A DNA stretch of 64,000 nt from Flavobacterium suncheonense GH29-5 = DSM 17707 (GCF_000430025.1 NZ_AUCZ01000007.1:216187-280186), one strand, 5' to 3'; counted from the stretch's first letter, positions 53,136 to 62,173 are shown. The notes: a model not told the origin generated them from the letters alone. Translations and numbers: made by a program.

Positions 53136-55019
53136 TTAATTTTTTACAATCAAAAGCGGAATCTTAATGCTGTGTCGTACGGCATCCACCGTCGTACCGA
53201 ACAACAAATCCTTGAACCAGTGGTGGCCGTGCGCTCCCAAAATCAGAATGTCGAAATCGCCTTCGTTTACCAGTTTGGCAATCCCTTTCTTCGGACTTCC
53301 GAAATCCAGTTTTATGGTGACTTTATACCCTTTGGCTTCCAGGGCATTTTTGTAATCGTTTAGGTAATTTGAATCGCTGGCCGTCTCAAAATCCTGAATT
53401 TCTTCACCATATACCATCGCACCCACGGTTTCCACTACGTGAATAATGGTGTAATTTGCTTCTTTTCCGCCTAACTGCAAAGCACTTTCGATACTTTTTT
53501 CATCGGTAGTGGAAAAATCCAGTGCTATCGCGATGTTCGAATACACGATTGGTTTTTCGGCTTCTTTTACAACAATATGTTTAATATGCGGCACCAAAGT
53601 CGGAGACACCATCGTTTTTTCGATGAGTGGTTTGATGATGATGTACAAAAGCAACAACGCGGCTGCAACAGCCAACGGCACGACAAAAATCCAGAGGTAA
53701 ACCGGGTTTTCGGACGTTTCGATCCAGCCTTTGATTTCGTCATAAACCAAACGGGCGTTCAGCGACACGATTACCAAAGCAATCAGCCAGGACGCGATTT
53801 TCGTATATTTTCCGATGGCAAATCCTTTCATCTTTCTGTTGTCGCTCACAAAGTGAATCAGCGGAATGATCGCAAACCCTAATTGCAAGCTTAATATTAC
53901 CTGACTTAAAATTAGCAATTTTCCGGTGGCTTCTTCTCCAAAATACACGATTGTTAAAAAAGCCGGAACAATCGCTATCAATCGGGTGATGATACGACGC
54001 ACCCACGGCTGAATCCGCAAATTCAGATAGCCTTCCATCACAATCTGACCTGCCAGTGTTCCGGTAATGGTCGAACTTTGTCCGGCGGCCAGAAGCGCTA
54101 AAGCGAATAGTATCGAAGCCCATTCCGTGCCTAAAAGCGGTGTGAGCAAACGATGCGCATCCTGAATTTCGGCTACTTCAAACATTCCGTTTTTGTAAAA
54201 CGTCGCAGCGGCTAAAATCAGAATCGCGGCATTTACAAAAAAAGCTAAGTTCAAAGCGATTAACGAATCGAAAAAATTATACCGGATGGCTTGCTTAATC
54301 CCTTTGGCGGAACGGTCGAATTTTCGGGTTTGCACCAAAGACGAATGCAGGTACAAATTGTGCGGCATCACCGTGGCTCCGATAATTCCGATGGCGATGT
54401 ACAACGCGGTACTGTCGGGAATGGACGGTACAAGTCCGGCAGCAATCTGTCCCGGATCCGGCTTGGCCAGAAACATTTCCACCAAAAACGAAATCCCGAT
54501 AATCGCAATGAGCGCAATGATAAAAGCCTCCATTTTTTTGATGCCTTTGTTCAGTAAAAAAAGCAACAGAAACGTATCCAGCATCGTAATGCTCACCCCC
54601 CACAGCAGCGGAATATCAAACAACAGCTGCAGCCCGATGGCCATCCCCAAAACTTCAGCCAAATCACAGGCGGCAATGGCAATTTCGGCTAAAAAGTACA
54701 GTACAAAATTCACGGGTCTCGAATACGTATCCCGGGAAGCCTGTGCTAAATCTCTCTGACGGACAATTCCCAAACGCGCGCTCAAACTCTGCAACAGCAA
54801 CGCCATGATGTTGGACATCAGTAACACCCAGATTAAGGTATAGCCGAACTGACTTCCTCCGGCTAAATCGGTCGCCCAGTTTCCCGGATCCATATAGCCG
54901 ACACTTACCATGTAGGCCGGACCGAAAAAGGCCAGAATACGCTTCCAGACAGTTGTGTTTTGCGTAATTGCTACCGACTGGTGTACTTCTTCTAAGGAAT
55001 TTGTTTTTTGCGCTGCCAT
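53136..55019 (-). CDS. mntH: NRAMP Mn2+/Fe2+ transporter fused to a UspA domain
   Basis: The 627-aa protein has an NRAMP transporter (about 1-450, eleven helices) with the metal-site motif GYMDPGNWATD in helix 1 and the second-site helix TVMPHNLYLHS (helix 6). The C-terminal about 150 residues are a universal-stress-protein domain (IAIALDFSTTDEKSIESAL..LGAHGHHWFKDLLFGTTVD). It should import Mn2+ with H+. The ATG at 55019 is 1 bp after the mntR stop; a TTG further upstream lies inside mntR. The UspA part may be regulatory. Confidence 0.9.
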   Translation of the reverse strand: MAAQKTNSLEEVHQSVAITQNTTVWKRILAFFGPAYMVSVGYMDPGNWATDLAGGSQFGYTLIWVLLMSNIMALLLQSLSARLGIVRQRDLAQASRDTYSRPVNFVLYFLAEIAIAACDLAEVLGMAIGLQLLFDIPLLWGVSITMLDTFLLLFLLNKGIKKMEAFIIALIAIIGISFLVEMFLAKPDPGQIAAGLVPSIPDSTALYIAIGIIGATVMPHNLYLHSSLVQTRKFDRSAKGIKQAIRYNFFDSLIALNLAFFVNAAILILAAATFYKNGMFEVAEIQDAHRLLTPLLGTEWASILFALALLAAGQSSTITGTLAGQIVMEGYLNLRIQPWVRRIITRLIAIVPAFLTIVYFGEEATGKLLILSQVILSLQLGFAIIPLIHFVSDNRKMKGFAIGKYTKIASWLIALVIVSLNARLVYDEIKGWIETSENPVYLWIFVVPLAVAAALLLLYIIIKPLIEKTMVSPTLVPHIKHIVVKEAEKPIVYSNIAIALDFSTTDEKSIESALQLGGKEANYTIIHVVETVGAMVYGEEIQDFETASDSNYLNDYKNALEAKGYKVTIKLDFGSPKKGIAKLVNEGDFDILILGAHGHHWFKDLLFGTTVDAVRHSIKIPLLIVKN

Positions 55020-55020
55020 C

Positions 55021-55680
55021 TTATGAAACGGTTTTGACAAACAGGTTGCCGGCTATTTTGTTGGAAATAATCATGGATTTTCCGTTAACTTCTATGGTTA
55101 AGGACATGTCGAAACTTTCTTTGGCCACCACTTTAATTTTCGAACCCAAAGCGATTTGCTGTTTGTCCAGATATTGCAAAAAACTGGAGGACGAATCTTT
55201 TACGCCTACGCAAATTCCGGTTTGTCCGATTTCAAATTCCGAAAGCAGTTGTTTTTCGACTTTTACAATGTTGCCGTTTTTATCCGGAATCGGGTCGCCG
55301 TGCGGATCTTCTGTAGGAAAACCCAAAAAAGCATCCAATTTGTTGATGAGTTTTTCGGATTTGATGTGCTCCAGCTCTTCGGCCACATCGTGTACCTCAT
55401 CCCAGGCAAAATCCAGTTTTTCCACTAAAAAAACTTCCCATAAGCGGTGCTTGCGGACGATCATTTTGGCGGCCATCAGCCCTTTATCAGTCAACATTAC
55501 GCCTTGGTATTTTTGATAAATGATCAGTTCTTTTTCGGCTAACTTTTTAATCATATCGGTTACCGACGAGGCCTTGCTCTCAATCAAAGCCGCAATGGCA
55601 TTGGTGCTCACGCCCTGTTTCTGTGACAGTGATAGATGATAAATGGCCTTGAGATAGTTTTCTTCCGAATAGGTCATCAT
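55021..55680 (-). CDS. mntR: DtxR/MntR family metal-dependent repressor
   Basis: The 219-aa protein has an N-terminal winged helix (YSEENYLKAIYHLSL..GVSTNAIAALIESKASSVTDMIKKLAEKELIIYQKYQGVMLTDKG), a dimerisation/metal domain with HRLWEVFLVEKL and VHDVAEELEHIKSEKLINKLD, and a C-terminal FeoA-like SH3 domain (about 145-219). It senses Mn2+ or Fe2+ and represses uptake. Two adjacent ATGs (55680, 55677) are possible starts. It leads the mntR-mntH-lipoprotein operon and is divergent from the TonB receptor. Confidence 0.9.
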   Translation of the reverse strand: MMTYSEENYLKAIYHLSLSQKQGVSTNAIAALIESKASSVTDMIKKLAEKELIIYQKYQGVMLTDKGLMAAKMIVRKHRLWEVFLVEKLDFAWDEVHDVAEELEHIKSEKLINKLDAFLGFPTEDPHGDPIPDKNGNIVKVEKQLLSEFEIGQTGICVGVKDSSSSFLQYLDKQQIALGSKIKVVAKESFDMSLTIEVNGKSMIISNKIAGNLFVKTVS

Positions 55681-55696
55681 TAAATTTTTACGTTTC

Positions 55697-55704
55697 CAAA
55701 AATA
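55697..55704 (-). promoter_or_regulatory. -7 element of the mntR-mntH operon
   Basis: Reads TATTTTTG on the minus strand, 16 bp before the upstream ATG. No -33 TTG at the right distance, as may be expected of a regulated promoter. Confidence 0.45.
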
Positions 55705-55713
55705 CAATTTTTT

Positions 55714-55740
55714 TTGATTGAAAATATTTTTTTAGTTTTG
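55714..55740 (+). promoter_or_regulatory. Promoter of the TonB receptor gene
   Basis: TTG (55714-55716), 16 bp, TAGTTTTG (55733-55740). It is overlapped by the TTTAG-N6-CTAAA palindrome. Confidence 0.55.
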
Positions 55741-55763
55741 TCTAAATTATTATTTCGATAATA
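55731..55763. promoter_or_regulatory. Two adjacent palindromes, candidate MntR/DtxR operator
   Basis: TTTAG-N6-CTAAA (55731-55746) and TATTAT-TTCG-ATAATA (55748-55763) lie side by side. The first has the size and arm composition of DtxR-family operators and overlaps the -7 element of the receptor promoter; the second is a perfect 16-bp palindrome. Binding is inferred, not known. Confidence 0.5.
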
Positions 55764-55777
55764 GCTAAAATAAAATT

Positions 55778-58030
55778 GTGAAAAAACTAATTCAGATACT
55801 GTTTCTTTTTCTGTCCCATGCCCTTTTGGCGCAAAATTCGATTAAAGGAAAAATTACTGCGGAAGGCGTGCCGCTTGAGTTTGCTTCGGTTTCCCTTTTA
55901 AAAACCACGTGGGGCACGACGGCCGACAGTCTTGGCAATTACACCCTGAACCATATCCCAAAAGGAGCATACCAGATTAGAGTATCCTATACCGGTTTTA
56001 AAAGCCAGCAACGAAAAATCACGGTAAACGATTCCACCGAAACACTTCTGGATTTCGATTTAAAAGCCGACAATGCTTTAGAAGAAGTCGTGGTTACCGG
56101 AACCTTAAAAGCCGTAAACCGATTAGAAAGCCCTGTACCGGTGGAAGTGTACAAACCTACTTTTTTCAAAAAAAACCCAACCGCTAATATTTTTGAAGCG
56201 CTGCAGAACGTAAACGGCGTTCGTCCGCAATTAAACTGCAACGTTTGCAACACCGGCGATATTCACATTAACGGCTTGGAAGGCCCGTACACTTTGGTTT
56301 TGATTGACGGCATGCCGATTGTAAGCGGTTTGTCTACGGTTTACGGTTTGTCCGGTATTCCGAATTCACTGTTAGAAAGAATTGAAGTCGTGAAAGGGCC
56401 GGCTTCTTCGCTGTACGGTAGTGAAGCAGTGGGCGGATTAATCAACATTATCACCAAAAACCCGAAAAGTGCTCCGGTAGTTGCTGCTGATGCATTTTCC
56501 ACGAGTTGGGGCGAAGCGAATCTCGATTTAGGATTTAAAACCAATTTGAGCAAAGCCGTTTCCCTGTTAACCGGTGTGAATTACTTCAACTACAGCAACC
56601 CGACAGACAACAACCGCGATAATTTTACGGATGTGACCTTGCAGGACCGCATTTCCGTCTTTCAGAAGTTAAATTTCAACCGGAAGAGCAATAAATTATT
56701 TTCCATGGCCGGGCGTTTTTTCTACGAAGACCGTTGGGGCGGGGAAATGCAATGGGAGAAAAAATACCGGGGTGGCAGTGAAGTCTATGGCGAAAGTATT
56801 TATACCAAACGCTATGAATTATTAGGTTCCTATGAATTACCTGTTCCCGAAAAAATACTGTTTACCTTTTCGTATACCGACCACGACCAGAATTCGGTGT
56901 ATGGGAATATTCCGTATCTGGCACAGCAAAAGATTGGTTTCAGTCAGCTGACCTGGGACAAGAAAATGAAAAACCACGATTTTCTTTTCGGAACCGCAGT
57001 CCGGTACCAGTTTTACAACGACAACACGCCGGCCACCGCAAATGCGGATAAAAGCTGGATTCCCAGTTTGTTTGCACAGGACGAAATCCGCCTGACGGAA
57101 AAACACAACCTCCTTTTGGGCTTGCGTTACGATTACAACCACCGCCACGGCAATATTTTTACGCCAAGACTGGCCCACAAATGGAAAATCAATGACAAAT
57201 CGATTTTTCGTTTTAATGCCGGTACCGGATTTCGGGTAGTGAACCTTTTTACGGAAGAACATGCCGCGCTTACAGGTTCCCGCGATGTTGAAGTGCTGGA
57301 AGATCTGGAACCGGAACGTTCTTACAATGCCAACCTGAACTTTTTAAGGAAATTCTATACCGGTAACGGCGATTACGTCGGACTGGAAACCACCGCTTGG
57401 TACACCTATTTCACGAATTCCATCATTCCGGATTACGACACCGATCCGAACAAAATCATTTACAAAAACCTGGATGGACATTCGGTAACACAAGGCGTGA
57501 GTGTGAACCTCGACGCGGTATTCCAAAACGGTCTGAAAATTATTGTGGGCGCAACCTATATGGATGTGGCCAAAACGGAAAATGGCGTCAAAACCCGTCA
57601 GATGCTTACCGAAAAATTTACGGGAACCTGGGCGGTTTCGTACCGCATCAAAAAATGGTTTTTGGATATCGATTACACCGGAAATGTGTACGGCCCAATG
57701 CGCCTGCCAACGCTTGGTGCCTTAGATCCGAGAAAAGAGTACTCGCCTACGTGGAGCATCCAGAACATTCAGTTCACTTTTAACAAGGCAAAAAATATTG
57801 AATTTTACGGCGGAATCAAAAATTTATTAAATTGGACCCCAAACAAAGGGAATCCGTTTATCATTGCCCGGGCCAACGATCCTTTTGATGAAAACGTACA
57901 ATATAATCCGGACGGCAGCGTTATGGTTACAGCAGACAACCCGTACGGACTGACTTTTGATCCCGGCTATGTATACGGACCGAATCAGGGCATTCGAAGC
58001 TTTTTCGGAATCCGATATACCTTGAAATGA
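55778..58030 (+). CDS. TonB-dependent outer-membrane receptor
   Basis: A 750-aa receptor: signal peptide (IQILFLFLSHALLAQ), carboxypeptidase-like regulatory domain (about 22-105, GKITAEGVPLEFASVSL), plug (about 110-230, VLIDGMPIVSGLSTVYGL, RIEVVKGPASSLYGSEAVGG) and 22-strand barrel to the C-terminus (FFGIRYTLK). The plug holds a CNVC pair just before the TonB-plug core. The start is GTG at 55778. Position opposite mntR-mntH and a shared regulatory gap suggest import of a metal or metal complex; the substrate is not proven. Confidence 0.9.
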   Translation: MKKLIQILFLFLSHALLAQNSIKGKITAEGVPLEFASVSLLKTTWGTTADSLGNYTLNHIPKGAYQIRVSYTGFKSQQRKITVNDSTETLLDFDLKADNALEEVVVTGTLKAVNRLESPVPVEVYKPTFFKKNPTANIFEALQNVNGVRPQLNCNVCNTGDIHINGLEGPYTLVLIDGMPIVSGLSTVYGLSGIPNSLLERIEVVKGPASSLYGSEAVGGLINIITKNPKSAPVVAADAFSTSWGEANLDLGFKTNLSKAVSLLTGVNYFNYSNPTDNNRDNFTDVTLQDRISVFQKLNFNRKSNKLFSMAGRFFYEDRWGGEMQWEKKYRGGSEVYGESIYTKRYELLGSYELPVPEKILFTFSYTDHDQNSVYGNIPYLAQQKIGFSQLTWDKKMKNHDFLFGTAVRYQFYNDNTPATANADKSWIPSLFAQDEIRLTEKHNLLLGLRYDYNHRHGNIFTPRLAHKWKINDKSIFRFNAGTGFRVVNLFTEEHAALTGSRDVEVLEDLEPERSYNANLNFLRKFYTGNGDYVGLETTAWYTYFTNSIIPDYDTDPNKIIYKNLDGHSVTQGVSVNLDAVFQNGLKIIVGATYMDVAKTENGVKTRQMLTEKFTGTWAVSYRIKKWFLDIDYTGNVYGPMRLPTLGALDPRKEYSPTWSIQNIQFTFNKAKNIEFYGGIKNLLNWTPNKGNPFIIARANDPFDENVQYNPDGSVMVTADNPYGLTFDPGYVYGPNQGIRSFFGIRYTLK

Positions 58031-58500
58031 TGAAGACAAAACTTGCAATAGTACTTCTTTTCTTTTGTGCCTTCTCCGGATTCGCACAACTAAAAACCTA
58101 TACCTTTCCGGAAGCGGAAAAACTTGAAAAACAAAATCCGAAACCGGTTTTCGTATTTGTGCATACTTCCTGGTGCAAGTACTGCAAAATGATGGAAAAT
58201 TCGACGTTTAAAAATCCGGAAGTTGTCCAGTTGTTAAATGACAATTTCTATTTTGTGTCGCTGGATGCCGAACAGAAAGCCCCGATTACCTTTAAAAACA
58301 AAACCTTCAGATACAAACCGAAAGGTCAAAATTCCGGCGTAAACGAACTGGCCGAGGAATTGGGCACCATAGACGGCGCACTTACCTATCCGACTTTTTC
58401 GATTTTGGGAAAAGACAACACTATTTTACTGCAAATCAGCGAATATACCGATGCCAAAACGATGATTGGCCTGCTGAAAGAAGCCGCCGCGTTTCGTTAA
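58027..58500 (+). CDS. Exported thioredoxin-like protein
   Basis: A 157-aa protein with a signal peptide (AIVLLFFCAFSGFAQ) and a thioredoxin fold; the active-site motif is WCKYC, followed by MMENSTFKNPEVVQLLNDNF as in DUF255/thioredoxin-7-like proteins. The cis-proline is in LTYPTFSILG. It should reduce or protect thiols in the periplasm. Its start overlaps the TonB-receptor stop by 4 bp, so both are made together. Confidence 0.87.
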   Translation: MMKTKLAIVLLFFCAFSGFAQLKTYTFPEAEKLEKQNPKPVFVFVHTSWCKYCKMMENSTFKNPEVVQLLNDNFYFVSLDAEQKAPITFKNKTFRYKPKGQNSGVNELAEELGTIDGALTYPTFSILGKDNTILLQISEYTDAKTMIGLLKEAAAFR

Positions 58501-58533
58501 CAACATTCTAACAGAAATTCCGATTTTACTTTG

Positions 58534-58541
58534 TAAATTTG
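58534..58541 (+). promoter_or_regulatory. -7 element of the bacilliredoxin gene
   Basis: TAAATTTG, 28 bp before the ATG; no clear -33 TTG. Confidence 0.4.
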
Positions 58542-58569
58542 CAGCACATTAATCTTAGAAAGTAAAACT

Positions 58570-58980
58570 ATGTATCCAGAAGAAATGGTAAAACCGATGC
58601 GCGCTGAACTGACAGAAGCCGGTTTTCAGGAATTATATAGCGCTGAGGCAGTGGAAACTGCTTTAGCCAAAGAAGGGACTACCTTGGTAGTGGTAAACTC
58701 CGTTTGCGGTTGTGCGGCCAGAAACGCACGTCCGGGAGCCAAAATGAGTCTGGAAGGCAGTAAAAAGCCAGATCATTTGGTAACGGTTTTTGCCGGCGTG
58801 GATAAAGAAGCGGTGGATGCTGCCCGTCAGCACATGTTCCCGTTCCCGCCGTCTTCACCGAGTATGGCTTTGTTCAAAAACGGAGAATTGGTGCACATGT
58901 TGGAGCGCCATCACATCGAAGGCCGTCCGGCAGAACTAATCGCCGATAATTTAAAAGACGCCTACAACGAATTCTGCTAA
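58570..58980 (+). CDS. BrxA/BrxB-type bacilliredoxin (YphP/YqiW family)
   Basis: The 136-aa thioredoxin-fold protein has the family active site CGC in [15 protein letters not shown] and the start [15 protein letters not shown]. In Bacillus it removes bacillithiol from protein thiols; many flavobacteria make bacillithiol as well, which fits the DinB-fold gene elsewhere in this window. It is a single-gene unit ending at the terminator at 59004. Confidence 0.93.
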   Translation: MYPEEMVKPMRAELTEAGFQELYSAEAVETALAKEGTTLVVVNSVCGCAARNARPGAKMSLEGSKKPDHLVTVFAGVDKEAVDAARQHMFPFPPSSPSMALFKNGELVHMLERHHIEGRPAELIADNLKDAYNEFC

Positions 58981-59003
58981 GCAATACGATTTCGGCACCG
59001 TAT

Positions 59004-59030
59004 AAAACCGCCATTTTTATGGTGGTTTTC
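59004..59030 (+). terminator. Terminator after the bacilliredoxin gene
   Basis: AAAACCgCCA/TGGtGGTTTT stem with a TTTTTA loop and a T-rich tail. Confidence 0.75.
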
Positions 59031-59043
59031 TATTTTATAGCCT

Positions 59044-59051
59044 TATATTTG
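59044..59051 (+). promoter_or_regulatory. -7 element of plsC
   Basis: TATATTTG, 17 bp before the ATG at 59069. No clear -33 TTG. Confidence 0.45.
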
Positions 59052-59068
59052 CCTATTATTTGAAAAAA

Positions 59069-59803
59069 ATGCAAAAGATTCTCTCGTATCCCTTATCTAT
59101 CGTTTACTATCTGGCCTTCGGATTGTGCCTTGTGGTATTCCACCCGATTCAGTGGATTTGCTTTAACGTGTTCGGCTATCAGGCGCACAAAAAAAGTGTG
59201 GATTATCTGAATTTCTGCCTGACCAAATGCACCAATATTTTAGGAACCACCTACCATTTTGAGAATATTCACCTGGTTCCGAAAGACGTTCCGATTATTT
59301 TCGTGGCCAACCACCAAAGCATGTATGATATTGTTGGCATTATCTGGTATTTGCGAAGATTTCACCCTAAATTTGTAAGTAAGAAAGAATTGGGTAAAGG
59401 AATTCCGAGTGTATCGTACAATTTACGCCACGGCGGTTCCGTTTTAATAGACAGAAAAGACCCGAAACAAGCCCTGCCGGTTATTAAAGGTTTGGGCGAA
59501 TACATAGAAAAACACAAACGTTCTGCTGTAATTTTTCCGGAAGGAACAAGAAGCAAAACCGGTGTCCCGAAGCGTTTCTCGGAAAACGGCCTGAAGATTT
59601 TATGCAAATATGCCCCTTCAGCCTACGTGGTTCCGATATCGATTAACAACTCATGGAAAATGGTCCGTTACGGCAAATTTCCGATGGGTTTAGGCAACAG
59701 ATTAGAATTCACCATTCACGAACCTATAGCGATTAAAGATTTTTCATTCCCGGAATTGATGGAGAAAACGGAAAATGCAGTGGTGCAAGGAATTAAAAAT
59801 TAA
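59069..59803 (+). CDS. plsC: 1-acyl-sn-glycerol-3-phosphate acyltransferase
   Basis: The 244-aa membrane enzyme makes phosphatidic acid from lysophosphatidic acid. Motif I is NHQSMYD (acyl-transfer His-Asp pair), motif II GSVLIDRKD, motif III FPEGTRSKTG and motif IV VVPISINNSW. An N-terminal hydrophobic stretch (about 6-32) anchors it. The ATG at 59069 is preferred over a TTG nine bases earlier. It is 5 bp upstream of the desaturase gene and both act on membrane acyl chains. Confidence 0.92.
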   Translation: MQKILSYPLSIVYYLAFGLCLVVFHPIQWICFNVFGYQAHKKSVDYLNFCLTKCTNILGTTYHFENIHLVPKDVPIIFVANHQSMYDIVGIIWYLRRFHPKFVSKKELGKGIPSVSYNLRHGGSVLIDRKDPKQALPVIKGLGEYIEKHKRSAVIFPEGTRSKTGVPKRFSENGLKILCKYAPSAYVVPISINNSWKMVRYGKFPMGLGNRLEFTIHEPIAIKDFSFPELMEKTENAVVQGIKN

Positions 59804-59808
59804 AGATT

Positions 59809-60807
59809 ATGTCCATACAAAATGTGCGTCTGGAAGTGATGCAGTTTTTAGAAAAAAACATCGACAGTTTCGTAGAAAACTACCTGATTCCTGTCGAGAA
59901 AATCTGGCAACCAAGCGATTTGTTACCCGACTCCGAAAAGGAAACTTTTCTGGAAGACGTTACCGAACTGCGCGAGCTTGCCAAAGAATTACCGTATGAT
60001 TTCTGGGTGGTTCTGGTAGGCGATACCATCACCGAAGAAGCTTTACCGACTTACGAATCCTGGTTAATGGACGTAGAAGGCGTTAACCAAAAAACCCCTA
60101 CCGGTGATAACGGCTGGGCCAAATGGCTGCGCCACTGGACCGGTGAGGAAAACCGTCACGGCGATTTGCTGAACAAATACCTGTACCTGTCCGGACGCGT
60201 AAACATGCGCGAAGTGGAAATGACTACGCACCATTTAATCAACGATGGTTTCGATCCGGGAACCGACCGCGATCCGTATAAAAATTTCGTGTTTACCAGT
60301 TTTCAGGAATTGGCTACCTACATTTCCCACAACCGCGTGGCACAACTGGCAAAGAAATTCGGCGATCATAAACTGTCGAAAATCTGCAAACTGATTGCCG
60401 GAGACGAAATGCGTCACCACCACGCCTATTCGGAATTTGTAAACCGCATCTTCAAAGTCGATCCGAGTGAGATGATGCTGGCCTTCCAGTACATGATGAA
60501 AAAGAAAATTACCATGCCGGCACATTTAATCCGCGAATCGGGGGAAAGCATCGGAACGGCGTTTGAAAAATTTTCGGAGTCGGCTCAACGCATCGGGGTG
60601 TATACCGCTTTGGACTATGTGGACATTCTGGAAAAACTAAACGTAAAATGGGAAATCGACAAGATTACCAACCTGACCGACGAAGCCGAAAAAGCACGCG
60701 ACTATCTGTTGAAATTACCGGAACGCATGACCCGAATTGCCGAGCGCATGGTGGTACCGGCCGAGGAGAAAATCTTCAAATGGGTACAACCGGCTTTGGT
60801 AAAATAA
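59809..60807 (+). CDS. Acyl-ACP desaturase (ferritin-like diiron)
   Basis: A 332-aa soluble desaturase related to plant stearoyl-ACP desaturase. The two diiron motifs are visible as EENRHGDLL and DEMRHHHAY (EExxH and DExRH), with the preceding WLxxWTGEEN context. It introduces a cis double bond into acyl chains carried by ACP. It shares a transcript with plsC, which fits control of membrane fluidity. Confidence 0.9.
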   Translation: MSIQNVRLEVMQFLEKNIDSFVENYLIPVEKIWQPSDLLPDSEKETFLEDVTELRELAKELPYDFWVVLVGDTITEEALPTYESWLMDVEGVNQKTPTGDNGWAKWLRHWTGEENRHGDLLNKYLYLSGRVNMREVEMTTHHLINDGFDPGTDRDPYKNFVFTSFQELATYISHNRVAQLAKKFGDHKLSKICKLIAGDEMRHHHAYSEFVNRIFKVDPSEMMLAFQYMMKKKITMPAHLIRESGESIGTAFEKFSESAQRIGVYTALDYVDILEKLNVKWEIDKITNLTDEAEKARDYLLKLPERMTRIAERMVVPAEEKIFKWVQPALVK

Positions 60808-60834
60808 TTTAGCGAAACCCTTTTCAAAATACAG

Positions 60835-60864
60835 AAATCCTTTCCGCAACGAAAGGATTTTTTT
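60835..60864 (+). terminator. Terminator after the desaturase gene
   Basis: AAATCCTTT/AAAGGATTT stem around CCGCAACG with a T run. Confidence 0.85.
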
Positions 60865-60877
60865 AACGCTGATCACA

Positions 60878-61525
60878 ATGAGTTTAATCGACAACACTAT
60901 CCGTTTTGTAAAACAACAACTGGAAAACGCGGAAGGCGGCCACGACTGGTTTCACATCGAACGCGTGTATAAAAACGCACTTTTAATTGCCCAAGAGGAA
61001 AACGACTGTGATCTGACTATCGTAAAATTAGCCGCTTTGCTTCACGACATCGCCGACAGCAAATTCCACAACGGCAACGAACAGCTGGGCCCGAAAACCG
61101 CGCGCATTTTTCTGGAAAGTCAAGGTGTGTCGGAAGAAATCATCGCGCACGTGATTGCGATTATCGAAAACATTTCGTTTAAAGGCGGGAATTTTGAAAA
61201 GCAGTTTTCCTCCAAAGAACTGGACATCGTTCAGGATGCCGATCGTCTGGATGCCCTTGGTGCGATTGGGATTGCGCGCACGTTCAACTACGGTGGCTTT
61301 AAAAACCGCCCGTTGTACAACCCTGCCATTCAGCCGAATCTGAACATGGACAAGGAAACGTATAAGCATTCCGAGTCGCCTACGATAAACCATTTCTACG
61401 AAAAACTCCTGTTGCTAAAAGACCGGATGAATACCGAAACCGGTAGGCAAATCGCCGAAAAACGCCATGCGTATATGTTGGGCTTTCTGGCGCAGTTTTA
61501 TGCTGAATGGGATGGGGAGGTGTAG
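60878..61525 (+). CDS. HD domain phosphohydrolase
   Basis: The 215-aa protein has the HD superfamily residues: His in DWFHIERVYKNAL, His-Asp in AALLHDIADSKFH and Asp in VQDADRLDALGAIGIARTF. It belongs to the YedJ/YpgQ-like group, which hydrolyses nucleotides or related phosphates. It is the last ordinary core gene before the AT-rich right end. Confidence 0.9.
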   Translation: MSLIDNTIRFVKQQLENAEGGHDWFHIERVYKNALLIAQEENDCDLTIVKLAALLHDIADSKFHNGNEQLGPKTARIFLESQGVSEEIIAHVIAIIENISFKGGNFEKQFSSKELDIVQDADRLDALGAIGIARTFNYGGFKNRPLYNPAIQPNLNMDKETYKHSESPTINHFYEKLLLLKDRMNTETGRQIAEKRHAYMLGFLAQFYAEWDGEV

Positions 61526-61636
61526 TGGGCAGCTAATAGCTTTTAGCTGTTAGCTTTCAGGTGTAGTCGTAGTTTTCAAGGGTAGCTTTGAAAAAAAAAT
61601 GTACTGTTTTTAACCGCATTGCGCTTAGTTATTTCA
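61526..61636. repeat. Gap with short AGCT/TAGC repeats at the start of the accessory region
   Basis: The motif AGCTaaTAGCTTTTAGCTgtTAGCTTTC (61531-61559) is an imperfect repeat of TAGCT, followed by GTAGTCGTAGTTTTC and GGTAGCTTTGAAAAAAAA. Simple repeats of this kind often mark variable edges. No gene, terminator or attachment site is convincing. Confidence 0.45.
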
Positions 61637-62173
61637 TTAATTATATAATTCCGAAAGCATTTTTATTTCTTCAATTTCGTCATCATTAAGTTTTATTTTC
61701 ACTTTGATATTATCGAAAATTGGGTTAGGATTTTTAGTTATTGCCAAATAAATACTTTTTGATAAAATATCTTTTGTGTGCTCGTCTTTTTCTTCAAGCA
61801 TTTTTTCAAATAATTTACTGGTTTCTAAAGTTGGATACATTGCTAGAGTTTTGCATATATAAATCCATTCCGGTGATGAATCGTATTCATTTTTCTTCTT
61901 TTGAATATTGACATACTTTAAAACAAAACCGTAAAAAGAATCATCAGGAAAATTTTCAACAGCTGACAAAAAGCTAGCCTGATAACCTTTTTTGTTAAAA
62001 AAAGATTTTATTAGCTTGATGTCTTCGGGTTTTTTATATTTCGCAAGCAAACTTAAAGCAACACCGTTTTTTTCATTTAAAACTAATGACCTTATAAGAT
62101 TGTAATTTTGACTGTTTGCTTCTATTTGAATATACAAACAAAAAGTAGAGTAAAAACGAAAGTGAAATTGCAC
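61637..62173 (-). pseudogene. 5'-truncated helical-repeat protein gene
   Basis: The frame encodes up to 178 aa of AT-rich, all-helical sequence (LLAKYKKPEDIKLIKSFFNKKGYQASFLSAVENFPDDSFYGFVLKYVNI..MLEEKDEHTKDILSKSIYLAI) that looks like HEAT-type repeats. There is no ATG until about residue 115; the first 19 residues (QFHFRFYSTFCLYIQIEA) are antisense to the neighbouring fragment and have no family look. The best reading is a gene that lost its 5' end at about 62.12-62.15 kb. Relatives in flavobacteria may be immunity-like proteins; this is a guess. Confidence 0.5.
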
